A stretch of DNA of 64,000 bases. Origin: Mycobacterium lentiflavum. Lineage in GTDB: Bacteria > Actinomycetota > Actinomycetes > Mycobacteriales > Mycobacteriaceae. This document shows, one piece after another, positions 9,575-17,892 of this stretch. The notes below the pieces were generated by a model. The model saw only the letters and a program-made list of their open reading frames with translations, was not told the DNA's origin and did not search any database. Location of the stretch: NCBI RefSeq assembly GCF_022374895.2, contig NZ_CP092423.2, positions 2,852,001-2,916,000 on the forward strand, in the 5' to 3' direction. The translations under genes were made by a program, and so were the position numbers. The first letter of the stretch is position 1; each line of letters begins with the position of its first letter.

Positions 9575-10381
9575 CTACGCTGCCGGTCCCGGGGGCGGGC
9601 CGGGGTGATGCGATGCCACCGGCGCAGGTGACGGCACGGCTGACGGTGCCGGTGTCGCCGTCGGCGGGTGTGCTTGTCCCGGTGTCGGCGACGGGGTCGG
9701 TGCAGTGGCCTGGGCAATACGGTCCGCGGTGAAATCGGCCGCCTGATCGATCATCCCGGCCTGCTGGTACTGCCTATGCGCGGAGAAGTCACCAGAGCCG
9801 GCACAGATCGGGTCATTTGGGACACACAACTCGATAGCCTTCGGCGCATACAACGGACCGATCGTGACCGGTGGCTGGTTGATCATGCTCATGAACTGGC
9901 TCGCCGGTTTCCCGAACAGCGCGACCGCGGCAACGTGGTTGGCGACCTCGGCGGGCATGGGTTGCAGGTCCTGCCCCACGCGGGCGTCCTCGGGCACCTG
10001 GTTCGCGGTGACGAAACCCATCACGGCCGCGCCCTGGGAATATCCGCCCAACACCATTTGGGTTTTCGGACAATTCGCCGCGGTCTGCTGGATGTGAGCG
10101 CCCGCGTCGGTAATGCCGTCGACCGCTCGCGGGAAGCTCATGGTGGCCGGGTAATCGACCGGATACACGCTGAGCGACTTCGAGCCGAGGCGCGCGCGCA
10201 GAGCATCGACGAAGCCCTCGCCGATGTCGCCGACTCCGGGTGCCTGGTCGGTGCCTCGGGCGAACACGACCTCGACATCGGGGCACGGTTCGGCGGTCAC
10301 GGCGGGAATGGGGGCGATCAGCAGCGCCCACGGGGACGTAGCAGCGGCACAAAGCAAAACGGGGAGGGCGTGCGCCTTCAC
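9575..10381 (-). CDS. Cutinase family serine esterase, secreted
   Basis: Secreted alpha/beta-hydrolase of 268 residues, probably a cutinase-like esterase or phospholipase of the mycobacterial Culp group. A signal peptide covers about residues 1-30. The nucleophile motif GYSQG has Ser at about 115, Asp lies in CVPNDPIC at about 190, and His in SAHRQY at about 202; paired cysteines flank these as in the family. The last 45 residues are a Pro/Ala/Ser-rich tail without obvious structure, possibly cell-wall spanning. It ends 76 bases from the convergent DUF5073-like gene. Confidence 0.92.
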   Translation of the reverse strand: MKAHALPVLLCAAATSPWALLIAPIPAVTAEPCPDVEVVFARGTDQAPGVGDIGEGFVDALRARLGSKSLSVYPVDYPATMSFPRAVDGITDAGAHIQQTAANCPKTQMVLGGYSQGAAVMGFVTANQVPEDARVGQDLQPMPAEVANHVAAVALFGKPASQFMSMINQPPVTIGPLYAPKAIELCVPNDPICAGSGDFSAHRQYQQAGMIDQAADFTADRIAQATAPTPSPTPGQAHPPTATPAPSAVPSPAPVASHHPGPPPGPAA

Positions 10382-10488
10382 GTGTCGAATTTTGTCACAT
10401 TTTCCCCAGCAGCGCCTGCTGTGCTTTCCGTATCGACTGGCGTGTCGTCCGCGGCAGGCCAGCGATGAGTTATAGCGTTGGAGCGCAG

Positions 10489-10962
10489 CTACTTTGGTGC
10501 GTCCCGGGTGCCGGCATGGCGCCGGTGCAGAAACGCGCTACCCGCACGCAGCACGCCACGAAACGCGTAGCCGGCCGCCACCACGCACAGCAAGACCAGC
10601 AGGATGAACATCGGCAACCAGTTGCCTCGGCTGTGGTCGACGCCCCACCAGACGATCGTGAAGAGCACCGCGCACAACATCACCACCACATCCCGCCAGT
10701 TGCCCTGGTACGACATCGCGGCCCGACGCATTGCGCGGCTCCGATTCGCGGCGTCGACCAAGTCGTCGACCCGGGCATCGATCGAGCGGCGCAGCGCTTC
10801 GCGTCTCTCGGTGGCCTCGGGTGGCAGGCGATCCAACAGGTCCATGTCCTGCTGGATCAATTGCCGATAGTCGGGACCCCGGAATTGCACGGCCGCCAGC
10901 GCGAGTAAGACACCGCCGAAAGCGGGCGCGCTGTCCAACGCGAGCTGTCCAAGTCCGACCAT
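10489..10962 (-). CDS. Small membrane protein, function unknown
   Basis: Protein of 157 residues. A weakly hydrophobic N-terminus is followed by a charged helical region (about 30-85) rich in Arg/Glu, then two predicted membrane segments at about 91-109 and 116-137 joined by a short loop, and a basic C-terminus. No family recognised. It is just downstream (31 bases) of a TetR gene on the same strand, so the two are probably co-transcribed and this may be a target of that regulator. Confidence 0.7.
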   Translation of the reverse strand: MVGLGQLALDSAPAFGGVLLALAAVQFRGPDYRQLIQQDMDLLDRLPPEATERREALRRSIDARVDDLVDAANRSRAMRRAAMSYQGNWRDVVVMLCAVLFTIVWWGVDHSRGNWLPMFILLVLLCVVAAGYAFRGVLRAGSAFLHRRHAGTRDAPK

Positions 10963-10993
10963 GGTTACTCCTCCTTGAGCAGCTGATCCCGGA

Positions 10994-11662
10994 TCAGGAC
11001 GCCGCCGAGGGCCGCCGCCGGGCTTGCGGCTCGGGAGTCCGCAGCGGGTCCATTGCCTGAGCGATTTGCGGGTAGGCGATCGCCGGTCCGATCCAGCGGA
11101 CCAGGTAGCGCCGAAGATCCGCGCCGCTGCGCGCGGGCCGGCCGGGGTCTGCGAGGAACGAGTGCAGCAGCCGAAGGGTGAACTCGTTCAACTCGTCGAG
11201 GCCCGCGTCGTCGAAACCGTGCTGCTCCCAATCGATATCGAAGCGGTGCAACATTGATCGCCCGAAGGCCAGGGCGGTATCCGACACGATGGAGATCGTT
11301 TGACCCCCGCGGTGGCGCCGATTCAGCACCAACTCCAACTGATTGTCGGAAGCCAGCTGCTCGACGCAGAAGGCAAAACTCTCCGTCACGGCCAAGACGG
11401 GATCGGTGATGCCTTTGAGGTGGGCCGCCAGATGATCGAGGAAGCCGTCGGCCGATCGCATCGCGCTCGCCACCAGCAATGCCTGGGTCCCGGGGAAATA
11501 CCGGTACACGGTCTGCCTGGTCACGCCCAGAGCGCGGGCGACGTCGGCGATCCGCATGGCCGAGCCGCGCTCGTCGATGATCTTGTCCGCCGCGTCCAGG
11601 ATCCGCTCGATCGCCTCCTCATCGGAGGCAGGGGTGTTCCCGGCCCAACCGTGACTGCGCAT
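10994..11662 (-). CDS. TetR family transcriptional regulator
   Basis: Regulator of 222 residues. The N-terminal DNA-binding domain is clear: IERILDAADKIIDERG, then MRIADVARALGVTRQTVYRYFPG with the recognition helix. The effector domain follows. It precedes a small membrane protein gene in the same orientation. An inverted repeat ATCGTC-N7-GACGAT lies about 50 bases upstream and could be its operator. The ligand is unknown. Confidence 0.9.
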   Translation of the reverse strand: MRSHGWAGNTPASDEEAIERILDAADKIIDERGSAMRIADVARALGVTRQTVYRYFPGTQALLVASAMRSADGFLDHLAAHLKGITDPVLAVTESFAFCVEQLASDNQLELVLNRRHRGGQTISIVSDTALAFGRSMLHRFDIDWEQHGFDDAGLDELNEFTLRLLHSFLADPGRPARSGADLRRYLVRWIGPAIAYPQIAQAMDPLRTPEPQARRRPSAAS

Positions 11663-11711
11663 TGCTAGCGGGCGGCAAACATGTCGTCGGTGCTCATCAC
11701 CGCTAGATCAT

Positions 11712-11730
11712 ATCGTCGCAGCTAGACGAT
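11712..11730. promoter_or_regulatory. Inverted repeat upstream of TetR gene
   Basis: ATCGTC (11712-11717) and GACGAT (11725-11730) form a perfect 6-base inverted repeat with a 7-base spacer. It lies about 50 bases upstream of the TetR start at 11662, inside the 290-base gap between two regulator genes. The arrangement fits an autoregulatory operator, but short repeats like this also occur by chance. Confidence 0.35.
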
Positions 11731-11952
11731 CGTTGCTGACGCGCTTAGCCAATCCGGAATCGGGCCCGCGGTCCGATCAACCAAAGACAAGACACTCTCC
11801 GAGGGCAACCCGGCCCGGACGCTTACGCCAGCGTCTCGCCGAATTCTGTTGCGCTGGGCTAACTTTCGGCGGCAACCTCCTGACCCACCGATAGTCGGCC
11901 TTGCCGGCCGGTGAACGCTGGATTGGTCCGATTCGCCTGTGCGGCCGGCTAA

Positions 11953-12588
11953 TCAGGCAACCGAGGCGCCCAAGATGAGGTTGACTGCCTCGTCGAGTTG
12001 CCCGGCGATCTCCTCGTAGCTGACGAATCGCGCCGTCATCAACGCGCCGGCGAACGTCATCTGAAGGGTGGTCTTCACGGCGCGCGGCCAGCCCGGGCCC
12101 AGCGCCGCGGCAATCCGCTTGGACACTTCTTCGCCGATCTGTTCGCGCAGCGGCACGACGGCGGGATCGTCGGCCATCAAGGCCGCTCCGCAGGCGGCAC
12201 TCAACTCGGGCTCGTCGGCGACGGCCACCGCCATGTCCCGCAGCGTCGCGCTCACTCTGGTCTTGGTGGTGTCGTTGACGTCGGTGTGCAGCGGCAGCGC
12301 GCGCAGAAAACGTAGATAGACGGCAGCCACCAGGGCGCTCTTGGACGGGAAGTAGGTGTAGGCGCTGGCCGGGGATACCCCGGCACGGGCGGCAACGGCC
12401 CGCATCGTCAGGTTGGCGTACGACGATGCGCGGAGTTCCGCCAGGCCGGCGTCGAGGACCTTGCGAATCGTTTGACCTGGCCGGCGATCCGAGCGGCGGG
12501 CACCCGCGGCACCGACCACCGGCCGGGCAGCAGGCGCCACTTCTCTAGACACTCGTCCAGTGTAGGAAACGGAATGCGCACGGGCCAA
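11953..12588 (-). CDS. TetR family transcriptional regulator
   Basis: Regulator of 211 residues in the longest frame. A basic, poorly conserved N-terminus (about 35 residues) precedes the TetR DNA-binding domain: TIRKVLDAGLAEL, then LTMRAVAARAGVSPASAYTYFPSKSALV. The start is uncertain: GTG codons at 12552 and 12537 are alternatives. Divergent from it lies a methyltransferase gene. Near the possible starts are ACACT-N5-AGTGT (12549-12563) and, further upstream, TAGAC-N7-GTCTA (12627-12643), either of which could be bound by it. Confidence 0.87.
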   Translation of the reverse strand: MARAHSVSYTGRVSREVAPAARPVVGAAGARRSDRRPGQTIRKVLDAGLAELRASSYANLTMRAVAARAGVSPASAYTYFPSKSALVAAVYLRFLRALPLHTDVNDTTKTRVSATLRDMAVAVADEPELSAACGAALMADDPAVVPLREQIGEEVSKRIAAALGPGWPRAVKTTLQMTFAGALMTARFVSYEEIAGQLDEAVNLILGASVA

Positions 12589-12626
12589 CTACCCGCCACC
12601 TGGCGAGGAAACGTCCCGGTACTGCA

Positions 12627-12643
12627 TAGACGGCTTCTGTCTA
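12627..12643. promoter_or_regulatory. Inverted repeat between divergent TetR and methyltransferase genes
   Basis: TAGAC (12627-12631) and GTCTA (12639-12643) with a 7-base spacer, located between the TetR gene (minus) and the methyltransferase gene (plus). A related TCTAGAC element recurs at 12544-12550. This is a candidate operator only. Confidence 0.3.
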
Positions 12644-12764
12644 GCGCCGCCCGGTGAGCACGCCAGCGTCGACCTGCGGCGTCAAACGCAGACAGTTGTC
12701 CAGAACTTTTGGCTCTGCGTTTCGCTTGCCAGCTCGTGGCGGCGCGGGTCGTAAGGTGACGGCT

Positions 12765-13310
12765 GTGACCCGGGAGGACCAGCGCCGTTGGGACGAGCGG
12801 TACGCGAGTAACGGACCGGCGTCCGGCGAAGCGGTCGGGCCTCCAGCTGCCTTCGCCGCTTATGCGGACATTTTCCCGACGACCGGGCGGGCCCTCGACG
12901 TCGCCTGTGGCCGGGGATTCGCCGGGGTCTGGCTGGCGCAGCGCGGGCTGGAGGTCGTCGGATTCGATGTTTCCGCCGTGGCCATCGGCCAAGCCCGGGA
13001 CCTGGCCCGGCACAGCGGTGTCGACGAGCGATGCCGGTTCTCCGTCGTGGATCTCGACGACGGGATGCCGGATGGACCACCCGTCGACGTGATCCTGTGC
13101 CACAAGTTCAGCGACCGCCGCCTCGACCAGGCTTTCATCGATCGCTTGGCACCGGGCGGCCTGCTGGCCGCGGCGGCGCTCAGTGAGGTCGGGGCCGAAC
13201 GCGGTCCGTTTCGCGCGGCGCCCGGCGAGCTCGCCGTGGCGTTCGGCGCACTGGATGTCATCGCCGCAGGCGAAGGCCAGGGCCTGGCCTGGCTGCTGGC
13301 ACGGGCTTAA
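12765..13310 (+). CDS. Class I SAM-dependent methyltransferase
   Basis: Small cytosolic methyltransferase of 181 residues. The start TREDQRRWDERYAS is typical of this group. SAM-binding motif I appears as LDVACGRGFAGVWLA near residue 40, with the acidic residue ending strand 2 in VVGFDVS, and motif IV in PVDVILCHKF. I prefer the GTG at 12765 because AAGG lies 8 bases before it; another GTG at 12756 would add three residues. It resembles thiopurine/tellurite-type methyltransferases in length, but the acceptor is unknown. It converges on the helicase gene with a gap of 10 bases. Confidence 0.85.
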   Translation: MTREDQRRWDERYASNGPASGEAVGPPAAFAAYADIFPTTGRALDVACGRGFAGVWLAQRGLEVVGFDVSAVAIGQARDLARHSGVDERCRFSVVDLDDGMPDGPPVDVILCHKFSDRRLDQAFIDRLAPGGLLAAAALSEVGAERGPFRAAPGELAVAFGALDVIAAGEGQGLAWLLARA

Positions 13311-13320
13311 GGCCCGCGAA

Positions 13321-14712
13321 CTACCCCTGCGCGCGGCTGGATCGCCGGCGATGTTCGACCCGCCGCGTCGGTGTCGCGGTGCGGTGCGACGCCCCCGATT
13401 CGGTCCGCGCGGTATAGGCCTTCGCGGATCGAGTGCCGCCCTGACGGCGGCGATTCCCGCCGGAGTTCGGTCGGGGTTGCCGGGGCGGGCGCGATGGGGC
13501 AGCGGCGGGCGCCGGGGCCTGGTAGGGCGCGACCTCGCCGACGAGCGCTTGCACCGCCTCCGATGTCGCGGTCACCTGCTGAGGGGCGACCTTGATGCCA
13601 GCCTTGCGCATCAATGCCTGCGTGTCGTGTCGCTGCTCGGGCAGCACCACGGTGACGACGTCACCGGAGCTGCCAGCCCGTGCCGTGCGCCCGGACCGGT
13701 GCAGATAGGATTTGTGCTCCGCGGGCGGGTCGATGTGCACGACGAGTTCAACCTCGTCGACGTGCACGCCGCGGGCGGCGATATCGGTTGCCACCAGCAC
13801 CCGGGCGCCGCCCGAGGCGAACATCGCCAGGTTGCGCTCACGGGCGGGCTGAGACAGGTTGCCGTGCAAGTCGACTGACGGAACTCCCGATTCGGTGAGC
13901 TGTTTGGCGAGCTTGCGGGCCTGATGCTTGGTGCGCATGAATAGAATCCGGCGCCCGGTGCCGGAAGCGAGCCGCTGCACGACTTCCTTCTTGGCTTCGG
14001 CGTTGGCGACGTGGAACACGTGATGCGTCATCTCGGATACCGGCGAGTCGGCACTGTCGACGGAGTGCGACACCTCATTGCGGAGGAACCGCGTGACGAG
14101 CTTGTCGACACCGTTGTCCAGGGTCGCCGAAAACAGCATTCGCTGGCCGCCGTTGGGCGTCGCGGCCAGAATTCGGGTGACGCCGGGCAGAAAGCCGAGA
14201 TCAGCCATGTGATCGGCCTCGTCGATCACCGTGATCTCGACGGCATCGAGGCTGACCAGTCGTTGTTTCATCAGATCCTCGAGCCGGCCCGGGCAGGCCA
14301 CCACGATGTCGACGCCGGCCTTGAGGGCGCTCACCTGACGAGATTGTGATACACCGCCGAAGATCGTCGTGACGCGCAGACCGCAAGCGGTTGCCAGCGG
14401 CTCCAGCGTCGCCGTGATCTGGCTCGCCAGCTCACGGGTCGGCGCAAGCACCAAACCCGATGGCCGCGACGGGCGGCGGTTTCCATCGGTGAGCCGGCCG
14501 ACCAGCGGGATCGAGAAGGCAAGCGTCTTACCGCTGCCCGTCTTCCCGCGGCCCAGCACGTCCCTGCCGGCCAGCGTGTCGGGAAGCGTTTCGACCTGAA
14601 TCGGAAATGGATGTTCGATGCCGCGCTTGGCGAGCGCGCCGACGATTGCTCGTGGCACGCCGAGGTCGGCAAACGTTTTGTCGGTAGTCACTTTTCGGTG
14701 CCTTTCAGGCAT
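13321..14712 (-). CDS. DEAD-box ATP-dependent RNA helicase
   Basis: RNA helicase of 463 residues, probably RhlE-like. Motifs in order: Q motif (FADLGV...PFPIQ), Walker A GKTGSGKT, Ia PTRELA, DEAD in VIDEADHM, SAT in LFSATL, and the motif VI region HRSGRTARAG near residue 340. The last 75 residues are a basic Pro/Arg/Gly-rich tail of the kind that binds RNA nonspecifically. The ATG at 14712 and a GTG at 14691 are both possible starts; AAAGG lies about 11 bases before the GTG. Likely roles are ribosome assembly or RNA remodelling at low temperature. Confidence 0.92.
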   Translation of the reverse strand: MPERHRKVTTDKTFADLGVPRAIVGALAKRGIEHPFPIQVETLPDTLAGRDVLGRGKTGSGKTLAFSIPLVGRLTDGNRRPSRPSGLVLAPTRELASQITATLEPLATACGLRVTTIFGGVSQSRQVSALKAGVDIVVACPGRLEDLMKQRLVSLDAVEITVIDEADHMADLGFLPGVTRILAATPNGGQRMLFSATLDNGVDKLVTRFLRNEVSHSVDSADSPVSEMTHHVFHVANAEAKKEVVQRLASGTGRRILFMRTKHQARKLAKQLTESGVPSVDLHGNLSQPARERNLAMFASGGARVLVATDIAARGVHVDEVELVVHIDPPAEHKSYLHRSGRTARAGSSGDVVTVVLPEQRHDTQALMRKAGIKVAPQQVTATSEAVQALVGEVAPYQAPAPAAAPSRPPRQPRPNSGGNRRRQGGTRSAKAYTARTESGASHRTATPTRRVEHRRRSSRAQG

Positions 14713-14995
14713 CGGTAGTGCCGAGCCGGCGACGAGTACATCGTGCGGCCATCAGCACTGGTTGGCGAGATTGCCGGTCGGCAAAATCGATCGCCGCGAG
14801 ACAAGCTAGTGCGGATGCACGGTCATCTGGATTCGGTGTTGCGCTCAGATTTTGGGCTGGCACCGGAGGATGAGGAAGCGTTCCACGACGTCGTCGGCAT
14901 TCGATGTAGACGAGACCAACGTTGCCCACAGCCTAGCGCACGCCACGAATTAGGCGGTGCCGCAGGGGTGTGATGTTCGTCGCTGGAAAGTGTGG

Positions 14996-15349
14996 TCAGG
15001 CTTCCAGCCGGGACCTGACTGCCGCCAGTCGTTCGGCCAGCTCGGCTTCGTCGATGACGCCGCGTGCCACCAGCGAGTGCGCCAAGGCGACCAATCGGCT
15101 TTCCGGGTAGGGCAGGTCGGCGTAGACCGTCGCCGACAGCGCATCCTCTTCGTTGCGGCGCTCGACGAAATTGAGTACTGCTGGGCCACAAGCACTTTGG
15201 TCAAGGGCATCGCAGATGCCATCCAGGCTTGTCTTCCAGGGCGGCACCGGATTGTCGACACCGTATTTCTCCGCCATTCGGGCCCAGACCTGGTTGCGTT
15301 CAACAATTTTCGCCAACGGCGCGATGGTGGACCGTTCGGAGGTGTTCAC
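14996..15349 (-). CDS. Nitrile hydratase-family small subunit or activator
   Basis: Protein of 117 residues, third gene of the nitrile hydratase-type operon, 18 bases after the alpha subunit gene. The C-terminal part (ESRLVALAHSLVARGVIDEAELAERL) matches the helical pattern of the N-terminal domain of nitrile hydratase beta subunits and of their activator/metallochaperone proteins. In thiocyanate hydrolase and toyocamycin nitrile hydratase the beta subunit is split, giving a third small subunit. Here the upstream beta gene looks complete, so this could be either an extra subunit or a cobalt-insertion activator. Confidence 0.7.
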   Translation of the reverse strand: MNTSERSTIAPLAKIVERNQVWARMAEKYGVDNPVPPWKTSLDGICDALDQSACGPAVLNFVERRNEEDALSATVYADLPYPESRLVALAHSLVARGVIDEAELAERLAAVRSRLEA

Positions 15350-15367
15350 TTTGGCCGCCCTGGGTGA

Positions 15368-16078
15368 TCAGTCGCCGACCGGGTGGGTGGCGGGCCGGGT
15401 CGCGGTGATCGCGTTCGTCGTCACCCCGGCCTTGGGCAGCGCGACGCCGATCAGGCAATCGCGAGTGAGGATCTCGACCAGCTGGTCCTCGGTCCAGCCG
15501 TCGGTTCCTTCGGGGCGAACGGGCATCACCATGAAGCGGTGTTTCTGGTTGGAATCCTCCACTCGGATCTCGACGTCCTCGGAAAGATAGAGCCCGAACT
15601 CCGCGAGCACCTGGCGCGGCCAGCGCACGATGCGACGCCGGAAGTTGGGCGTCCGGTACCACTCGGGCGAATTGCCCAGGATCGGACGGGGATAACACGA
15701 ACACAGCGTGCACACGATCACGTGGTGCAGCGTGGGCGTGTCCACCAGAACGTGGAAAGCCGTGAAATCGCTCGGCGTTCCGAACCCCGTCGGCTGCAGC
15801 CAATCGACGCCGACTTCCTTGCTGGCTGCGAGCGGGTCGGAAACGACCAAGTCTTTGAACTCGGGGTCGAGCCACGCCCGGGCCACCAGGCGCGCGGCCG
15901 GCGTCGGGCCGATCTGTTCGGCGTACTCGGTCATCAGCCGGTGTTCCTCCGCGGTGAAAATCCCTTTCTCGATACACAATTCGCGAAGGGCGATCTCCAG
16001 GACCTCGAAGTCGGTGATCTCGTCCACCATCGGCGCGGCGGTGCGATCGTGATCGTGATCGTGATCGTGAGCGGTCAT
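15368..16078 (-). CDS. Nitrile hydratase/thiocyanate hydrolase-type alpha subunit, cobalt type
   Basis: Catalytic metal-binding subunit of 236 residues (called gamma in thiocyanate hydrolase). The claw motif is VCTLCSC with cysteines at about 123, 126 and 128; Thr at the second position is typical of cobalt enzymes, Ser of iron enzymes. Downstream YRTPNFRRRIVRWPR fits the arginine-containing region that contacts the modified cysteines. The N-terminus carries an unusual (HD)4 run at residues 4-11. The ATG at 16078 overlaps the beta-subunit stop (ATGA). The enzyme would hydrate a nitrile to an amide or hydrolyse thiocyanate; the sequence does not decide. Confidence 0.88.
   Translation of the reverse strand: MTAHDHDHDHDRTAAPMVDEITDFEVLEIALRELCIEKGIFTAEEHRLMTEYAEQIGPTPAARLVARAWLDPEFKDLVVSDPLAASKEVGVDWLQPTGFGTPSDFTAFHVLVDTPTLHHVIVCTLCSCYPRPILGNSPEWYRTPNFRRRIVRWPRQVLAEFGLYLSEDVEIRVEDSNQKHRFMVMPVRPEGTDGWTEDQLVEILTRDCLIGVALPKAGVTTNAITATRPATHPVGD
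16044..16070 (-). repeat. Hexamer repeat encoding a His-Asp tract
   Basis: The plus strand shows tandem GATCGT/GATCGT units. Read on the minus strand they encode alternating His and Asp at residues 4-11 of the nitrile hydratase alpha subunit. A repeat of this kind can change length by slippage without shifting the frame, and the peptide it encodes could bind metal. Confidence 0.8.
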
Positions 16079-16932
16079 GCTGAGGCCCTCTCGGATCCGG
16101 CCGCTTCGAGCCATCGCTCGGGTATCTCGGTTTGCAGGGTGTCGTTGGAGGGACCGGTGTAGCCGTGCCAAAGTTCGGCGAGGTTGAACCGAACGATGTA
16201 GAACCACTCGGGTTTTTGATCGGGGCCCGCCCAGGTCTCGTCCTCGGCGGCGGGGCTTTCGTAGGTGACCACCGCGATTTCACCCGTCGCGCCCCGCACA
16301 TATTCCTGGGTTCGGGTATAGAGCAGAATCGGCAGCTCCTTCACGACGACCTTGTCGCCGACCCGAAACTTGGGTTCGCCGGCCTGACCGGCGAATATCT
16401 GCGGGTCGCCGGTGCCGACGGCACGGATGTGGTGTTCGTTGCGTTTGACCTCGGCCGGATCGCCTGCGAATTTCGGCTTGGCCTCTAATGCCTTCCCCTG
16501 CAGGCCGCCTTCGTATCGGGCCTTCACCTCGGTCATGCGCTCGGCTAATTCGCTGAGCCCGATGTGGTGTTTCTCGACCAGCACGCGCACGACGGCGAGC
16601 AGCCAGCGCACGTAATACGGGAGACCAAGATAGATCGCGCGGCCCAGGTCGACGTTGCCCATCCGCCGCCGTTCCTCCGACAACCAGATACCCCGCCAGC
16701 CGAGCACCTCGCACATGATGTAGGTGTTCTCTTCCCAGATCTCGTACTGCTTGTTCTGGTATTCGATCGGGGCATCCGGCTCGCCGCCGACGTCGTGCGG
16801 TGTCTTGGTGTACGCGGCGAATCGCTCGTGATCGATGAGATCGGGGGTGGGCGCGTCGGGAAGTTCCGGGTAGGAGGACTTGAGCCTGGCGACCAGATCC
16901 AGTTGCACTGCGCGGTCAAAAGGAGTCGCCAT
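16075..16932 (-). CDS. Nitrile hydratase/thiocyanate hydrolase-type beta subunit
   Basis: Beta subunit of 285 residues, first gene of the three-gene operon. The N-terminal helical domain contains NTYIMCEVLGWRGIW and the helix SELAERMTEVKARYEGG. The C-terminal SH3-like domain contains FRVGDKVVVKE and ends with WFYIVRFNLAELWHG, the usual beta-subunit closing pattern. Both domains are in one chain, as in true nitrile hydratase; in thiocyanate hydrolase they are separate. I chose the ATG at 16932 because GGAG lies 6 bases upstream; the longer start at 16989 lacks one. Its stop overlaps the alpha start. Confidence 0.87.
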   Translation of the reverse strand: MATPFDRAVQLDLVARLKSSYPELPDAPTPDLIDHERFAAYTKTPHDVGGEPDAPIEYQNKQYEIWEENTYIMCEVLGWRGIWLSEERRRMGNVDLGRAIYLGLPYYVRWLLAVVRVLVEKHHIGLSELAERMTEVKARYEGGLQGKALEAKPKFAGDPAEVKRNEHHIRAVGTGDPQIFAGQAGEPKFRVGDKVVVKELPILLYTRTQEYVRGATGEIAVVTYESPAAEDETWAGPDQKPEWFYIVRFNLAELWHGYTGPSNDTLQTEIPERWLEAAGSERASA

Positions 16933-17058
16933 CTCGGCTCCAATCATGCGTCGCGATCTAGACCTGTGCACAGCCCGGTGCGCACCCAATACAGCTCACT
17001 CCACTCGTCAAGATCACGCAACCGCTAAACCAATTGCGCGCAGGGTAATGTCACTGCG

Positions 17059-17892
17059 ATGGAGCGTCGCGTCCTCGAGGCGATCATCTATGAACGTGAA
17101 CCGCCGATCGCGCGGATAATTTTGAATCGGGTCGACAAAGCGAATACCAAAGATGCCGTGCTCGTCACCGAAGTCGACGATTGCCTACACGAGGCGGACC
17201 GAGACAGCGAGATCAAGGTCGTCATTCTCAAGGCGAACGGCAAGGGTTTCTGCGGCGGCCACGTCGCGCGCTGGGGCCCTGACGAAAACCCTTATCCCGA
17301 TTTCGGAAATACGTTCGAGGACCTCTACAAAGGCACCGCGGACCTATTTCTGTGGCCCACGCTGTACTTGTGGGAGTTCCCCAAGCCGACGATCTCGCAG
17401 ATTCACGGCTATTGCATGGGCGGCGGGATCTATCTCGGGCTGTTGACCGACTTCTGCGTGGCCTCCGACGACGCCTATTTCCAGATGCCGCTCGCCCAAA
17501 GCCTCGGAGAACCGGGCGGCCACACCATGATTGAGCCGTGGTTACTGATGAACTGGCATCGCACCATGGACTGGCTGTTGCTGGCGCCGACGCTGTCCGC
17601 CCAACAAGCCCTGGAGTGGGGGCTGCTGAATAGGGTGGTGCCGCGCGAAGATCTCGAGGACACGGTCGAACAGATGGCGCGCAAGATCGCCCAGATCCCG
17701 TTGACCACACTGATGGCGGTGAAGAACAACGTCAAGCGCGCATGGGAATTGATGGGTATGCGCGTGCACCTTCAGGTCAGCCACATCCTGACCAACATGG
17801 TCGGTGCCGCGACCGATGTCCAGGCGCGGCGTGCCGAACTGATGCAATCAGGCATGAAGCCACGCGATTTCGTCGACCGCGACGATTCCTAG
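17059..17892 (+). CDS. Enoyl-CoA hydratase/isomerase family protein (crotonase)
   Basis: Crotonase-fold enzyme of 277 residues acting on acyl-CoA thioesters. The CoA/oxyanion-hole segments are visible as KANGKGFCGGH near residue 60 and QIHGYCMGGGIYLG near residue 115. It is clearly paralogous to the crotonase at 22.5-23.4 kb: both share the ERxIYxxxxPIA(R/K)IILN start, the KANGKGFC block and the KRAWELMGMRVH segment. It is divergent from the nitrile hydratase operon (126-base gap) and convergent, with a 4-base overlap, with the flavoprotein gene. The precise reaction is unknown. Confidence 0.88.
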   Translation: MERRVLEAIIYEREPPIARIILNRVDKANTKDAVLVTEVDDCLHEADRDSEIKVVILKANGKGFCGGHVARWGPDENPYPDFGNTFEDLYKGTADLFLWPTLYLWEFPKPTISQIHGYCMGGGIYLGLLTDFCVASDDAYFQMPLAQSLGEPGGHTMIEPWLLMNWHRTMDWLLLAPTLSAQQALEWGLLNRVVPREDLEDTVEQMARKIAQIPLTTLMAVKNNVKRAWELMGMRVHLQVSHILTNMVGAATDVQARRAELMQSGMKPRDFVDRDDS

